Made by a program: the position numbers and the translations under genes. 64,000 nucleotides of DNA from Agrostemma githago (taxonomy: Eukaryota > Streptophyta > Magnoliopsida > Caryophyllales > Caryophyllaceae), in contig OY288257.1 of the NCBI GenBank assembly GCA_958450325.1, positions 31,390,771 to 31,454,770 of the forward strand, written 5' to 3'. Below, one piece after another: positions 1 to 10,315 of the stretch. The notes under the pieces were generated by a model that saw nothing but the letters and a program-made list of their open reading frames with translations, made no database searches and was not told the DNA's origin. Each line of letters starts with the position of its first letter. The stretch's first letter is position 1.

Positions 1-1362
1 ACATCACATGACTCGAAAGAGTTAGTCCCGATGTCGTGACGTAGAGGGATGCATTTCGTCATTAATTCAAATTTTCTAATATAACGATAAGCATTTTTAT
101 AAAACTCCGATAACGGTATTATAATCGTTCGTACACGATTATAGTACCGGAGGTCGAGTTAAATACAAATCGTGCGATGTTTGTATTTGGTTCGACCGAT
201 CATCGATTTCAAATCATAAAACGAGACGAATCATCATTCGTACAGGGTCTACTCGACCGAGTACATATGCTACTCGATCGAGTAGCACCCATAAAAATGG
301 GCAGTAGCCACGTAAAAGGTGCACTCGACCGAGTCATACCACGACTCGGTCGAGTGGGTCCTGTAACCCAGAAAACCGTGGGCTTGGACACACGTTTCAA
401 GCCCCGTCTTTTATCGACTTTAGTCATCACGTGTAAAGACTATCACGTGATCTTCCTATTTTCAAAACCACGCACATCACGACACGTAGCACGACTTTGA
501 TCAACTTTTGACGTGATAAGTCGGGACAAGACTACGGGATATGAGATCGGGCTAGCAATATGCCACAGTCTCATATTTCCGTCCTTCGTTTAGTACACGA
601 CATAATGTGTATTTAATCGGGGTTAGTCCATCTACATATTTCGCGGTCTAGTTTACATACGGGTCCGTTTTTATCATTATTTTGCGTTGTTATTACTTCA
701 TTTATTATTTTTACGTAATGTTGTATTGTGAATTCCGGGTTGTATTTCCGCCCGTGTAATTTGTACGTTATTTTTATTTATTTTCGAGCTTTGTTTATTT
801 ACTTGCTTTTACGCTTTATAAATGAACCTCGCATGCTAAATCACTTCGACAAATAATAAGATGCATTAAATGACGTAGTTAACGCAAAATTCACATGCTT
901 AGCTCGAAAACGCTGTTTGCATATCATTTAATTATTTTACTAGCGCGCGTACACGAACACGAATGGTGTCTTAGTAGAGGCCGCCATGTGCGGGCGGGGT
1001 TGGGTGTCCTTAGTGGGCTTCCCAACACGTACCCTCACCCCTTACTCAGAACCTTTGGTTTCCGGATGTCCGAAACCCTTGGCGCACGAGAGTCATTCTA
1101 TATACGAAAGCCGGTGTAAACGGTATCGATATTGCAATGCAAAGGGACGAGCCCCATAAACTCTGAAATCGAAGTGGGCTTACTTTGTGTATAGCCCATG
1201 ACGACATAGAGTGGGCTCGTATGGTTCCGAATAGCCACAAAATTCGGTGGCGACTCCATTTTGACTTAAATTTCGAACCCGAGAACAATCTTACCACGAG
1301 ATTCATTCGCCTACCCAAACCCGCGCTTCGCCGCGTCGAGGTGGACCTACGTCATGTCCACA
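1..1362 (+). mobile_element. 3' part of a Tat-lineage Ty3/Gypsy LTR (LTR-a), cut by window start
   Basis: This stretch is a diverged relative of the LTRs at 21839-24171 and 50490-52068 and, inverted, at 57693-60015. Shared landmarks include the block around 950-1080 (a GC-rich segment ending in 'cacgagagtcattc') and the terminal 'GTCATGTCCACA', which ends at 1362. The next bases, TTAAG, fit a hAT-like repeat whose intact relative (20683-21369) contains ATTAAGATATTT, so the LTR appears to have inserted into that repeat. Whether this is a solo LTR or a 3' LTR cannot be told, because the other end lies outside the window. Confidence 0.75.
251..355. repeat. Palindrome cassette in LTR-a
   Basis: Four 12-bp near-perfect palindromes lie in two pairs: ACTCGACCGAGT (251-262), ACTCGATCGAGT (272-283), ACTCGACCGAGT (323-334) and ACTCGGTCGAGT (344-355). 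Units within a pair are about 9 bp apart and the pairs are 39 bp apart. The same two-pair layout recurs in the other copies of the cassette. Confidence 0.85.
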
Positions 1363-1575
1363 TTAAGATATTTATTTCATACAAGAGCATTAAATTATAG
1401 GGCCTAAAAAGCTCATTTTGGCCCAAAAAGCCCGTTCTAGCCCGCTTGGGCCGGGTTTGGCTTAAAAAATAGGCCCACTCATTTGGCCCGGCCCGGCCCA
1501 ACCCGCTCATGTGGGCCATTTTTATTGCTTAGGTCCGGCCCAAGCCCGCATTGGCCCGGCCCATGATCACCTCTA
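1363..1575. mobile_element. hAT-like non-autonomous element, right-hand fragment
   Basis: This is nearly the same sequence as 21155-21369. It is rich in GGCCCA/GGCCCGG words and ends in the terminal motif TGATCACCTCTA. Its left part was separated by the LTR that ends at 1362. hAT assignment rests on the TAGAGGTGATCA terminus seen in the intact copy. Confidence 0.6.
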
Positions 1576-2204
1576 GTCGAAGGACTGGGCCGGGTCGGCC
1601 CTAGATACAGGGCCTATTTTCGAAACCCATACCGGGCCCAAGCGGGCCTTTAAGGGCCCATGGGCCATATCGGGCTTTTTGGCCCATAGACTCGTTACTT
1701 TACTGAAATAACGAAATTTCGAAATCGAAACAAGTGGACTAAAATAAAGTTAATTAGGGGCCCTTTTAGTGTTTATTTAAGAGGATCAAAGTACAAAATT
1801 TAAATAAAGTGAACTAAGAAGCAATAAAGCGAACAAATAAACCTATTAGTCTTAAAAGAATAAAAAAAAAAAATGAATGCATACTACTCCATAGTACATT
1901 ATTTAGTTACTACTCATTGGGAATTTGAGATTATAAAAAGATATTAAAAAAATATAAAAAGATATCACAGCATTCATATTTCAATTAGAATTTGGGACTT
2001 TTGATAGTCAATCTTTCTACTACATATCAAGTTATTGACAAATCGGGCCGGGCCATAAAGCGGGCTATACGTTAGGCCCAAGCCCAGCCCATTCTGTACA
2101 TCGGGCTTCGGGCTTTGTTAGGGCCAAAAATGTAGCCCAAGCCCGGTGAAAATGCGGGCCGGACCGGGTCGGGTTTTAGGGCTTAGGCCGTTTGATCAGC
2201 TCTA
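1576..2204. mobile_element. Second GGCCC-rich hAT-like fragment
   Basis: An AT-rich core is flanked by GGCCC/GGGCC-rich arms in opposite orientation (1580-1690 and 2040-2190). The right end is GATCAGCTCTA (to 2204), a variant of the TAGAG(G/C)TGATCA terminus of the neighbouring hAT-like element. The left terminus is not recognisable. Confidence 0.4.
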
Positions 2205-2239
2205 ATCTCATCTCATCTCATCTATACTTTTATTAATTA

Positions 2240-3433
2240 CTAGTTGGTTGGCCCGACAATGCTCGGGCCCTGACTTCTGATTTGCGTTAAAATATATTTG
2301 TTTAGTTGCGTGGTTTTAAAATATACCCTCTTCGAGTCTTCGTCTCAGTCAATAATTTACACTTTCTTTTTTAGGTGTACCATTCAATTGTTTACATTTC
2401 CGTTTGATATACTTTATGGCTTACTCTCTACTTTATTTTTAAAAATATTAAAATCAATTCTTCCTCCTCCTTATCTTCATATTCGTGTGTAAAGCAATTG
2501 TAAACAATCTAGTGGGACAGATGGAGTATAAAATTGGTACACTTACATTTGTACAAGTCACATATTGAGCTGAAATTGTTTTTTTATATGTCGGCTCACA
2601 TATCTCAAATAGTGTACAATATACCGGTATGAATATAGAGTACGGAGTAGTATTTATTAATATGTTCATATCTAATACTTCGTATTTGAACTCTTTTACT
2701 CATGTGTTTCTTAGGGTACACATTTCTAATTTAGGTCGAAATCAAGAACAAATCTCATAAACCTTCTTAAGTACGGAGTATAACTATATAGCTATATACT
2801 CCGTACTCCGTATATAATTAATGACTATGATAATAATATTGAAACCAAATAAGTACTTATAGGTAAAGTACCGTATATATTTTCTAACCCAAACTATGAT
2901 AAAAAAAAGGAAGAAACTATCCCAGACTTATATTTTAATATTAATCCAACAGATAATTTGTATAACCTGTTTCATATGGTAGTAGTTACAAATCAGAGTT
3001 CTTTATATAATACTCACTCCCATCCATTCAATTCTTTACACTTACTATAAATGGACAATCCAATCAATTCTTTACATTCCTCTTTTGGTAAAATATTTTA
3101 CCATATAACCCCTTATCTTTCCTCTATTTACACAAAATACCACTACTTTTTCATTACTTTAAGTTTGGTGGACCCATAAAATCATTTGATTTACCAATAA
3201 TACCCTTACTTTTACCACTTTTCTTAAAATTTGTGAAACCCTCCATGTAAAGCATTGAATGGATGGGAGGGAGTACGTAGTACTACAAAAAAAAAATTAA
3301 AGTTTTACTCACTAATACAGTAATAACACAACATAAAGTAGTGAAGCTAAAAATAAAGTGAGTGAGAAGGGGCATTTTGGGAAGAGTGAAAATTACTCAA
3401 AATCTTACGCAAAACCTCCTCCCTCTTTTTATA
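2240..3433 (-). mobile_element. Helitron-like element, 3' end at 2240
   Basis: Read on the minus strand the sequence ends with a GC hairpin (CCCGAGCATTGTCGGG) followed about 12 nt later by CTAG (2240-2243). That is the Helitron 3' signature of a hairpin near a terminal CTRR. The base outside is A on the plus strand, consistent with insertion between A and T. The other edge (~3433) abuts the 3' end of the next Helitron, so the 5' TC terminus is not clear. A Stowaway MITE lies inside. Confidence 0.6.
3013..3273. mobile_element. Stowaway-type MITE (Tc1/Mariner), 261 bp
   Basis: Imperfect terminal inverted repeats begin CTCACTCCCATCCATTCAAT and end, inverted, with CTCCCTCCCATCCATTCAAT. They are flanked by TA on both sides (3011-3012 and 3274-3275). 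The interior is AT-rich and non-coding. The CTCCCTCC terminus with TA target duplication is diagnostic for plant Stowaway elements. Confidence 0.85.
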
Positions 3434-3807
3434 CTAGTTAAGGGGCCCGGCGATGCTCGGGCCTTGATATTCCGGTATGTTTTAAGATGTGAGGTTTTAA
3501 AATGGCGCAAATCGTTACGGTTATATTTTTATCAACCGTATTTCGTATGTATATTCACTAATGCTTCTATGATATAGATGTTTTTTAAGTTTCGTACAAA
3601 AAACCAACCATTATTGACATCATAATGTTATTTATTGTCGAAATCCAAAATCAATCTCTCAACAAATTACTTTAAGTATTAATTACATACAAGTATTAAT
3701 TTGTAGGAGTATCTAGTAGACACGCGTTAAAAACGTCGTTAAAATATACTTATATTTTTCAGCATAAAATATGGTAATAAAAACAGGCGAAGAAACTACT
3801 AATAGGA

Positions 3808-3875
<68 letters not shown>

Positions 3876-4164
3876 CTAACTACCTTCTATGTGAGAGGTC
3901 TCACGATAAACTTATCGTGAGACCATTTTATACAAGAAATTGTGTTGAGACAAATCCAATTTAAAAAGGTTTTTAATATACAAATATGGAGTAAGAAGTA
4001 AAAAATTTAATAAAGAGAATGATAACAAGACAATAAATGTACAAAACTAAGTAAAATCAAGCTTAACGCAAACTTGTGAATATCATGAATGAGGAGGGGC
4101 ATTTTTGGAAACAAAAATTTACGCAAAACTTCTCAACCATTCTCCCCCTTTTTATATATATATA
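3434..4164 (-). mobile_element. Helitron-like fragment, 3' end at 3434
   Basis: The minus-strand 3' terminus has hairpin CCCGAGCATCGCCGGG then CCCCTTAACTAG, with CTAG at 3434-3437. It contains a (TAA)n tract (about 3811-3873). Near 4080-4160 it carries the subterminal block 'ttacgcaaaacttctcaacc...ctccccctttttatata', which reappears at 8045-8096 and 8462-8548. Its 5' terminus was apparently split off by the Helitrons inserted at 4165 and 4632. The best candidate for the displaced end is at 8031-8044. Confidence 0.55.
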
Positions 4165-4483
4165 CTAGTTTTGGGCCCGGCGATGCCCGGGCGGTACCGT
4201 CTAATTTTTCTCGGTAGAAAGACCTTTTTAAAAATAAGTATTTTCTTGTGACTATGTGAGAAGTCTCACGATAAATTTACTGTGAGATCGTCTCATACAA
4301 GAATTTGTGTATTTATAATGGATCAACCGATGTTAAGAAATCATTATGGATTCGTGGCCCGTATAACTCAATTTGTATTTTACCAGACTCGTACTCATTA
4401 CAACCCGTATTCTAAGTCGACACGAGGCCCGATAATCCGTTTGACATGTCTAGTTAAGATCCGAAATTATAAAGATAATAAAG

Positions 4484-4514
<31 letters not shown>

Positions 4515-4622
4515 GTGAGAACATGTGGCAAAATGGAATATTTCCTTTGAAGGGCAAAATGGGAATACAATTTTTACGCTAATTCTTTGGCACATCTTCT
4601 CTCTTTTTAATATAGGTAATGA
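4165..4622 (-). mobile_element. Short complete Helitron, 458 bp
   Basis: The minus strand begins TCATTACCTATATTAAAAAG (from 4622) and ends with hairpin CCCGGGCATCGCCGGG plus CCCAAAACTAG (CTAG at 4165-4168). Flanks are A and T, the expected Helitron target. It carries an internal (AAT)n tract and no ORF of its own, so it is non-autonomous. It is nearly identical to both flanks of the longer copy starting at 4632. Confidence 0.8.
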
Positions 4623-4745
4623 TATACTGTACTAGTTTTGGGCCCAGCGATGCCCGGGCGGTACCGTCTAATTTTTCTCAGTAGAAAGATTTTTTAAAAA
4701 TAAGTATTTTCTTGTGACTATGTGAGAGGTCTCACGATAAATTTA

Positions 4746-5323
4746 GGGTCGTGATTTTTCCTAACGAGCTTTTACTCAATCCTAACAACATTTTACCAAT
4801 TTGTCCTTGTCTCATTTCCCCCAAATTAATTTTCTTTTAAAAAAAAACTAAATTCAACCACCCATCAACACCAACAACCACCACCAAAAATACAAACAAA
4901 CACCACCCAAACACAATTAATTAAGTTTAATTTGACATAATAAAATAAAGAAAAATAAGATAGTAAAAAACTGAATTAAAAAAATTACATGAAAAGAAAA
5001 AATAATTACAATATCTGGATATACGATTGATGCCCTAGAACCCTAAATCCCTAACCCTAATTTAAAAAGTTAATTAAACCCTGCAAAATATAAATCAGTT
5101 AATTAAATAATTAATTACAATGACATTACTTCATTAATAATTGAATTAAAATTTACAATCGAATTTGAAAAAGTTCATTGATTAAAGAAATTGGGGAGGT
5201 AAAGAGACAAAGAAGAAGAGAGAAAATTACAAGTTAGGTTAAATTATGGAGAGGGTAAAATGAGAAAAGTGACATTATTTTCGTTAGGATGGAGTAAAAG
5301 CTCGTTAGAAAAAAGTAATTTCG
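4746..5323. mobile_element. Mutator-like MITE, 578 bp
   Basis: Its boundaries come from comparison with the empty site in the 4165-4622 Helitron. The ends are inverted repeats: CTAACGAGCTTTTACTC near 4761 and its complement near 5282-5308, with more diverged outer bases. TAAATTTA lies left (4738-4745) and TAAATTAC right (5324-5331), a decayed 8-9 bp target duplication. The long AT-rich interior has no convincing ORF. MULE class is inferred from the duplication length and the starting G run. Confidence 0.65.
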
Positions 5324-5526
5324 TAAATTACTGTGTCTCATACAAGAATTTGTGTATTTATAATGGATCAACCGAGGTTAAGAAATCATTATGGATTCGT
5401 GGCCTGTATAACTCAATTTGTATTTTACCAGACTCGTACTCATTACAACCCGTATTCTAAGTCGACACGAGGCCCGATAATCCGTTTGACATGTCTAGTT
5501 AAGATCCGAAATTATAAAGATAATAA

Positions 5527-7887
5527 TCCCCCTTTCCACTAACCAAATAACTCTACTCACATATTTTCCCGCCTAAAGTTTTCTACAACAAAAAAAAAAA
5601 TTTGGGTTATGCGCGATTCGAACCATTGACCTTATGTATACACGACCCTTCTCCACTCCAACTACACTCTAACATCTTACTGATACAAAATGTCACTACA
5701 TCACACATAAAGCTATACAACACATGAGGTATGTAATTAAGGAAATCTGATTAATTAAGGAAATCACATGTTTTAATTGGAATGTATTGATTATATATAA
5801 TATATATAGTAATCAAATAAGATTTAATTGATGGATGGTTCATACTAACTAATTCATTGTTGTTGATTGATTAACTGATTGATTATATGCCATGTATATC
5901 ACAAAAATTATTTCAGTAAAAATATTACTCCGTATATTATAACACTCTTATATGGTATGATTAATCTTTAATATTCTTATTCTTATTTGATAGCATAATC
6001 TTACCGTATAATCTTGAACATATAATATTTTTGTCAAATAAATTCTACTGTTTTTAAACCTCTATTCTATAAATAACTACTCTATAAATTATTATAGGAT
6101 ACTACTGTTTCACATATGGACGGTTGATACTACTGTTTTATAGTATATTATTTACACGGTATTATTTGTACAAAATTACTCACCTACCTTATTCTTATAG
6201 GATATTATTCATGATTTATTATATATATAATTCACCTAACTCATTCGTCGGATATTTAATCCCGTACACATTTCACATACAAACATCATTCTAGCTTCAC
6301 TTCCATACTATACGTAATATTCTTTTAATTTTCTAATCTTTCAACTTTATTTACACCATACCCAAAAAATGTCTGCGTCTCAATCCCGACGTTTCAATAT
6401 GGTCGGTGACATTAATGACACCAAGGAGACGTGGAGAATCAGGGTAAGAGTCATTAGGATGTATTCCGTACCGGCTTGGAATAATCCAAATGAAATTAGT
6501 TGGTTTGAAATGGTTCTACTCGATGAGAAGGTATAAATCCCCTTTTCCACTAAAAGAATAACAATCTTAAGTTTTTTCCCGCCTACTTTGTATGGGCTAT
6601 AGTTTGGGCCTATCTTGGTAGGATCATTTAGTTGTTAAGGCGGTTGGGCTTATCCATCATTCGTCTACGTAATTATGTACTTAACGTGATCATATATCAA
6701 TATATAATTATGCCATATACACTATTACATACTTGGCAGCTAATTACGTACTTAACTGATCCATATAATTATATGTTATATATATATATATATCAATCTA
6801 CATTATTTCCCATATATTATGCCATAAATTCCTAATTTTATTAAGATTTTACGTCAATTTAATCCAATCAATCTTATCTTACTCCATATGAAGCCACAAC
6901 AGTGTTATATCTAACTATAGTAATTTTCATAAGTTTATAGTTATAACTTAGTAATTTATTAATTAGTAATTGTAAAGTAATTTCGAATTTAGATAATCAA
7001 TAATCTAATCAAATGTATAAACCCATGCATGTATGCACGGTAGTTATAGAAATTTGGTTTGAACCCTGTCACCATTATTTTACGGTTTTCCCTTTTACGA
7101 ATATACACTGAGAGAATAACTCTCTCTAAAGTTTTATCTCAAAACTACTCTACTCTAAATATGGAAGGAAAAAATCATTACATAAATTAAAGATTAATAA
7201 ATAAATTTCAATCTATTAATTGTCATTAATACAAAAAATGACAATTTTTTTTATGAAATCAATTTGGAAATTTATTATAATGTTATTAACTTTGTGACAA
7301 AAAAACGTATTTCTCTGAAATGTAAATATTTTCGAGATGATTTTTTTTACTTTAATTTCTACAAAAATATACAAAATCGGTTTATACCAATAAACTTTGT
7401 GTGATTTTTTTTTTTCACAAATTAAATCATGACTGAGTTCACATGACACGTGGGATAACTCATTTTATAAAAAATGAAAAAAAATGAAAAAAAATCCTTC
7501 ATTAAGTATTGAAAATTTAGGACTTTTCTTACTACAAATAAAAATTGTTCCCCATAACAACTAAAAAATCATCGGTACACATTTTTTACAAAATAGTACT
7601 CCGAAATTAAAAAGAGAAATGAGTATGTATCTTTAAATTCAAGATGACATATACGGAGCATAAAAAATATACGTACTATTTTCATTAAAACACACATTTA
7701 ATGACATTTCAAAACATTATCCAATTATCTTGATTTATTTTGCAATGTCAAAAATATCGTCATATATATACCTGCATATATCATTGTTAGATTAATAAAA
7801 ATAAAAGAATTGAAAATCTAAAATAAAATATGCTATAAAATAAATTTATTAAAAATACCGTGCATCATTGCACGGGGTCTATACTAG
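5527..7887 (+). mobile_element. Nested plus-strand Helitron with RPA-like exon
   Basis: It begins TCCCCCTTTCCACTAACC right after an A and ends with hairpin CCGTGCA-TCAT-TGCACGG followed 12 nt later by CTAG (7884-7887) and a T. This is a textbook Helitron configuration, inserted in the (AAT)n tract of the minus-strand Helitron. A second near-copy of the 5' terminus (TCCCCTTTTCCACTA) starts at 6538. The 6538-7887 part may therefore be a younger Helitron nested inside a truncated one. It contains an exon resembling replication protein A. Confidence 0.75.
6369..6531 (+). pseudogene. First exon of a Helitron-type RPA1-like (OB-fold) protein
   Basis: An ATG at 6369 opens a short frame of about 54 codons containing ETWRIRVRVIRMYSVPAW and WFEMVLLDEK. 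It ends at an apparent splice donor (GAGAAG|GTATAA). The W-x-I-x-V-R-V-x-R-M pattern is typical of the N-terminal OB-fold of plant RPA 70-kDa-like proteins, single-strand DNA binders often carried by plant Helitrons. No downstream exons follow: a second Helitron 5' terminus starts 7 bp after the exon. I infer a broken remnant of the RPA gene of an autonomous Helitron. It could alternatively be a captured host RPA exon. Confidence 0.55.
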
Positions 7888-8044
7888 TAATAATAATAAT
7901 AATATAATAATAATAATAATAATAATAATAACATGTGGCAAAATGGAATATTTCCTTTGAAGGGCAAAATGGGAATACAATTTTTACGCAAATTCTTTGG
8001 CACATCTTCCCTCTTTTTAATATAGGTAATATATAAGTTAATGA

Positions 8045-8096
8045 AAATTTTTACGCAAAACTCCTCAACCATTCTCCCCCTTTTTATATAAGTTAA
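8045..8096 (-). mobile_element. Helitron 5' end fragment left of the RADIALIS-like gene
   Basis: This is the subterminal block 'ttacgcaaaactcctcaacc ... ccccctttttatataagttaatga'. Read on the minus strand it begins with TC and matches the Helitron 5' ends at 8548 and, in part, 4140-4160. Confidence 0.5.
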
Positions 8097-8191
8097 TGAT
8101 ATTTAGCTAAACACTAATAAATTACCTCAAATTATCAACCTAAAACCCTAATTAATTAATTAATTATAATTAATAGGATCGATAAAGTACA

Positions 8192-8440
8192 ATGTCGTCT
8201 CACGGTACAAGTTGGACACCGAAGCAAAATAAAGCTTTTGAAACAGCCTTAGCGATATATGATCGCGAGACACCTGAGCGCTGGCATAACATCGCTAAGG
8301 CCGTTGGTGGTAATAAGAGTATCGATGAAGTGAAAAGACATTATCAAATTCTCGTCGAGGATGTCAATAATATTATCAATGGCAATATTTCGTTACCTAA
8401 GTATAAGAAGAATGGACCGTCAAAAATTAATGGAACATGA
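8192..8440 (+). CDS. RADIALIS-like SANT/MYB protein, 82 aa
   Basis: A single small ORF (82 codons) encodes one SANT/MYB-like repeat. SWTPKQNKAFETALAIYD forms helix 1, RWHNIAKAVGG forms helix 2 and SIDEVKRHYQILVEDVNNI forms helix 3, with the Trp and Tyr positions of RADIALIS (RL/RSM) proteins. Length and layout match this family of small nuclear single-MYB proteins. Known members compete with other MYBs and affect floral asymmetry, seedling and female gametophyte development. The 5' flank is AT-rich with no clear promoter. The ORF is intact, but it lies between two Helitron end fragments (8045-8096 and 8462-8548), so it may be a Helitron-captured copy. The normal C-terminal tail and any second exon are not seen. 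Expression is unknown. Confidence 0.8.
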   Translation: MSSHGTSWTPKQNKAFETALAIYDRETPERWHNIAKAVGGNKSIDEVKRHYQILVEDVNNIINGNISLPKYKKNGPSKINGT

Positions 8441-8461
8441 AAATCAGCAGTGTGACAGAGT

Positions 8462-8548
8462 GACATGAATGAGGAGGGCATTTTTGGAAACAAAAATTTA
8501 CGCAAAACTCCTCAACCATTCTCCCCCTTTTTATATAAGTTATTAATG
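8462..8548 (-). mobile_element. Helitron 5' end fragment right of the RADIALIS-like gene
   Basis: It shares 'catgaatgaggagggcattt ttggaaac' and the following block with 4085-4160. It ends 'tataagttattaatga' followed by T, so on the minus strand it begins TCATTAATAACTTATATAAA. With 8045-8096 it brackets the RADIALIS-like ORF. Confidence 0.55.
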
Positions 8549-8596
8549 ATAAGGAAGGAAATTTGTACGTAAGTAAGCTAATTAAGATGATCGACA

Positions 8597-8598
<2 letters not shown>

Positions 8599-8670
<72 letters not shown>
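8599..8670. repeat. (AT)n microsatellite
   Basis: About 36 uninterrupted AT units lie in the apparent intron upstream of the unrecognised gene. ORFs with alternating Ile-Tyr across it are artefacts. Confidence 0.95.
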
Positions 8671-8673
<3 letters not shown>

Positions 8674-8722
8674 TCAGTATTTAATCGTACGTATGTTGTT
8701 TTACGTTTTGTATTGTATGCAG

Positions 8723-9610
8723 ACTTGGAAAATGGGCTGACTAACGTCAATGGTATCGAGCGCTGGACGTCGTCAGGGCCGGTTCTGAGGATAGTTTGGA
8801 GGGGCGATGGCCTAGGGCCCAATGATGAGAGGGGCCCAATGTGAAAAAAAATAATAATACTATGTAACATGTAAATATAGTTTAAACGTGTAAACTATCT
8901 CATTAATTGAGAAGATTTTTGGTATTTGATGAAAATAGAGTATCAAATTTATACTATTAGACAAAAATACAATAAGTCCAAAACAAAATATATTGAATTA
9001 ATAAGATTAGTACAAAAATATATTGTACTCAATATAAAAATATATTGTACTCAATATAAAAATATATATAGTATGTCCATTATTGACTATGTTTTGATAA
9101 TTTTAAAATTAGGAAATTCGGAAAGTAATAGATTTTTTCTATATTATCTGTAAAAAGAAAATACAACGAATTTAAAACCGTAATTTTGATTTTTGCCATA
9201 GTATTGGGGAAAAAAGATCAAGTAAGCACCCGATTCCAAATTTCGTTATAGAGGCCCAAATTTTACAATTTTGCCTAGGGTATCAAATTACTCAAGAACG
9301 GCTCTGGACGTCGTGGCTAGACAAGGTCGCGAAATTCGTGAAAGCTGCGGATACGCATGTCGAGAAAGTAGATACCCGGGTCGGGTATCTACTTGCGGCC
9401 GCAGTGATGAACAACATCTACCAGTTGATTACGTCGTCGGAAATGACAAAGACGACGACCGGGAAAATGCTACTACAAATGAAGGAGGCGGCCTTCATTT
9501 TCCTGGTATACGGTCTCGTTATGCCTAAACAGGCTGCGAGACACGTATTTTTAGGTATAGGTATGATTTTAGCGATTTTTAGTTTTTTACTTGCGTTGAA
9601 ATTTGTCTAG
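8723..9610 (+). pseudogene. Unrecognised tail-anchored protein, last exon split by a hAT element
   Basis: After a pyrimidine-rich tract and 'tgtatgcag' (to 8722), an open frame runs to 8773, is interrupted by the 533-bp element, and resumes at 9307 in the same frame to a stop at 9610. The element is flanked by a perfect 8-bp duplication, so the original exon was continuous. The visible protein part is about 115 residues. It has a soluble N-terminal part with WLDKVAKFVKAADTHVEK, a mid segment rich in Met/Ala and a C-terminal hydrophobic helix (LGIGMILAIFSFLLALKFV), suggesting a tail anchor. I do not recognise the family. Upstream exons are not visible because the intron contains an (AT)n tract and Helitron debris. 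As it stands the transcript would read into the transposon, so I call it broken. Confidence 0.6.
8774..9306. mobile_element. hAT-type non-autonomous transposon, 533 bp
   Basis: The termini CAGGGCCGGTTCTGAG and, inverted from the right, CAGAGCCGTTCTTGAG are imperfect inverted repeats. They are flanked by the exact 8-bp duplication GACGTCGT (8766-8773 and 9307-9314). An 8-bp duplication with CAGGGCCG-type ends is typical of hAT elements. The AT-rich interior lacks a transposase. Confidence 0.85.
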
Positions 9611-10110
9611 TAATTAGTAATTAATTAGTGTGTAATTAATAATATTGATCATAAGACAATTAGTCTTATTAGGTTGATATTTAGTAAAAAACTAAAAGTT
9701 ATACTTAAATGAAAGAATCTTATTATATTTAGTAAGGCTTTGACGGAAAAGAAAGGCGGGCGACAAGAGTTTCATCGTCATATTGCAACAACACCATTAA
9801 AAACTCGTTGAAATTTACATTAAGCCGTGTGTATAAAATTAGGTTTCATAATACGTGGTTTTTCTTTCTTGTTATGTAAATAAAATGAATTGGTCGTAAT
9901 ATTCTTTGGTCTTAGTTCACATTGACAACCTCATCAGCAAAAACAACGACATCCATGATCGTTGTTCATCAATAAAAACAGCGCCCTCCTCTGATCACTT
10001 CTACTATCATCACATTATTCTCTTACTCACTACTCATTTCAAAATTGCATAACTTAGTAAGTTAGCTAGTTTGGAATTCTTAAAACTTGATAGAACGTCA
10101 GCTTGATCAA
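9611..10110. other. Intergenic/5' leader, no feature except possible UTR
   Basis: I see no repeat termini or coding signal. The part after about 9900 is C/A- and CT-rich and leads directly to the ATG at 10111. It looks like a plant 5' UTR, but there is no proof. Confidence 0.3.
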
Positions 10111-10216
10111 ATGTCATTACCGATCATCAACAACAACAACAACAACAACAACAACGGCAACAACAACGGAAACAACAACAACAACAGCAACACTCCTCCG
10201 AATGCTATTACCATAG
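10111..10216 (+). CDS. Possible first exon of an Asn-rich protein
   Basis: An ATG begins MSLPII followed by about 20 Asn codons broken by Gly and Ser, then TPPNAITI. It ends at a plausible donor, ATAG|GTAATG (10216/10217). The AAC/CAA run also makes this a simple repeat. The presumed intron then holds the 3.7-kb LTR element. No continuing exon is certain. The spermidine-synthase exons downstream start in the middle of that protein, so linkage is unproven. I do not recognise the gene. Confidence 0.3.
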
Positions 10217-10315
10217 GTAATGAACCGGACCTATAAGAGATTGTATTGCCTTGAATGTTAATGATACATGATAGCAATATATATACACGTTACCATCTAG
10301 GTTATTAGTCAAGAT

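Larger units (their letters stand above)
4632..8030 (-). mobile_element. Second copy of the same Helitron, enlarged by two insertions
   Basis: The 3' end is at 4632 (CTAG 4632-4635, same hairpin). Sequence matches the 458-bp Helitron up to 4745 and again from 5324 to 5526. It then resumes at 7888 after a second insertion and runs to the shared end block 'ctctttttaatataggtaat' near 8030, where the last two bases (the terminal TC on the minus strand) are missing. The two interruptions are a Mutator-like MITE and another Helitron, both bounded precisely by comparison with the uninterrupted copy. Confidence 0.75.

Noticed and set aside
8563..8844. ORFs with long Ile-Tyr runs on both strands
   Set aside because: They are read-through of the (AT)n microsatellite and hAT sequence.
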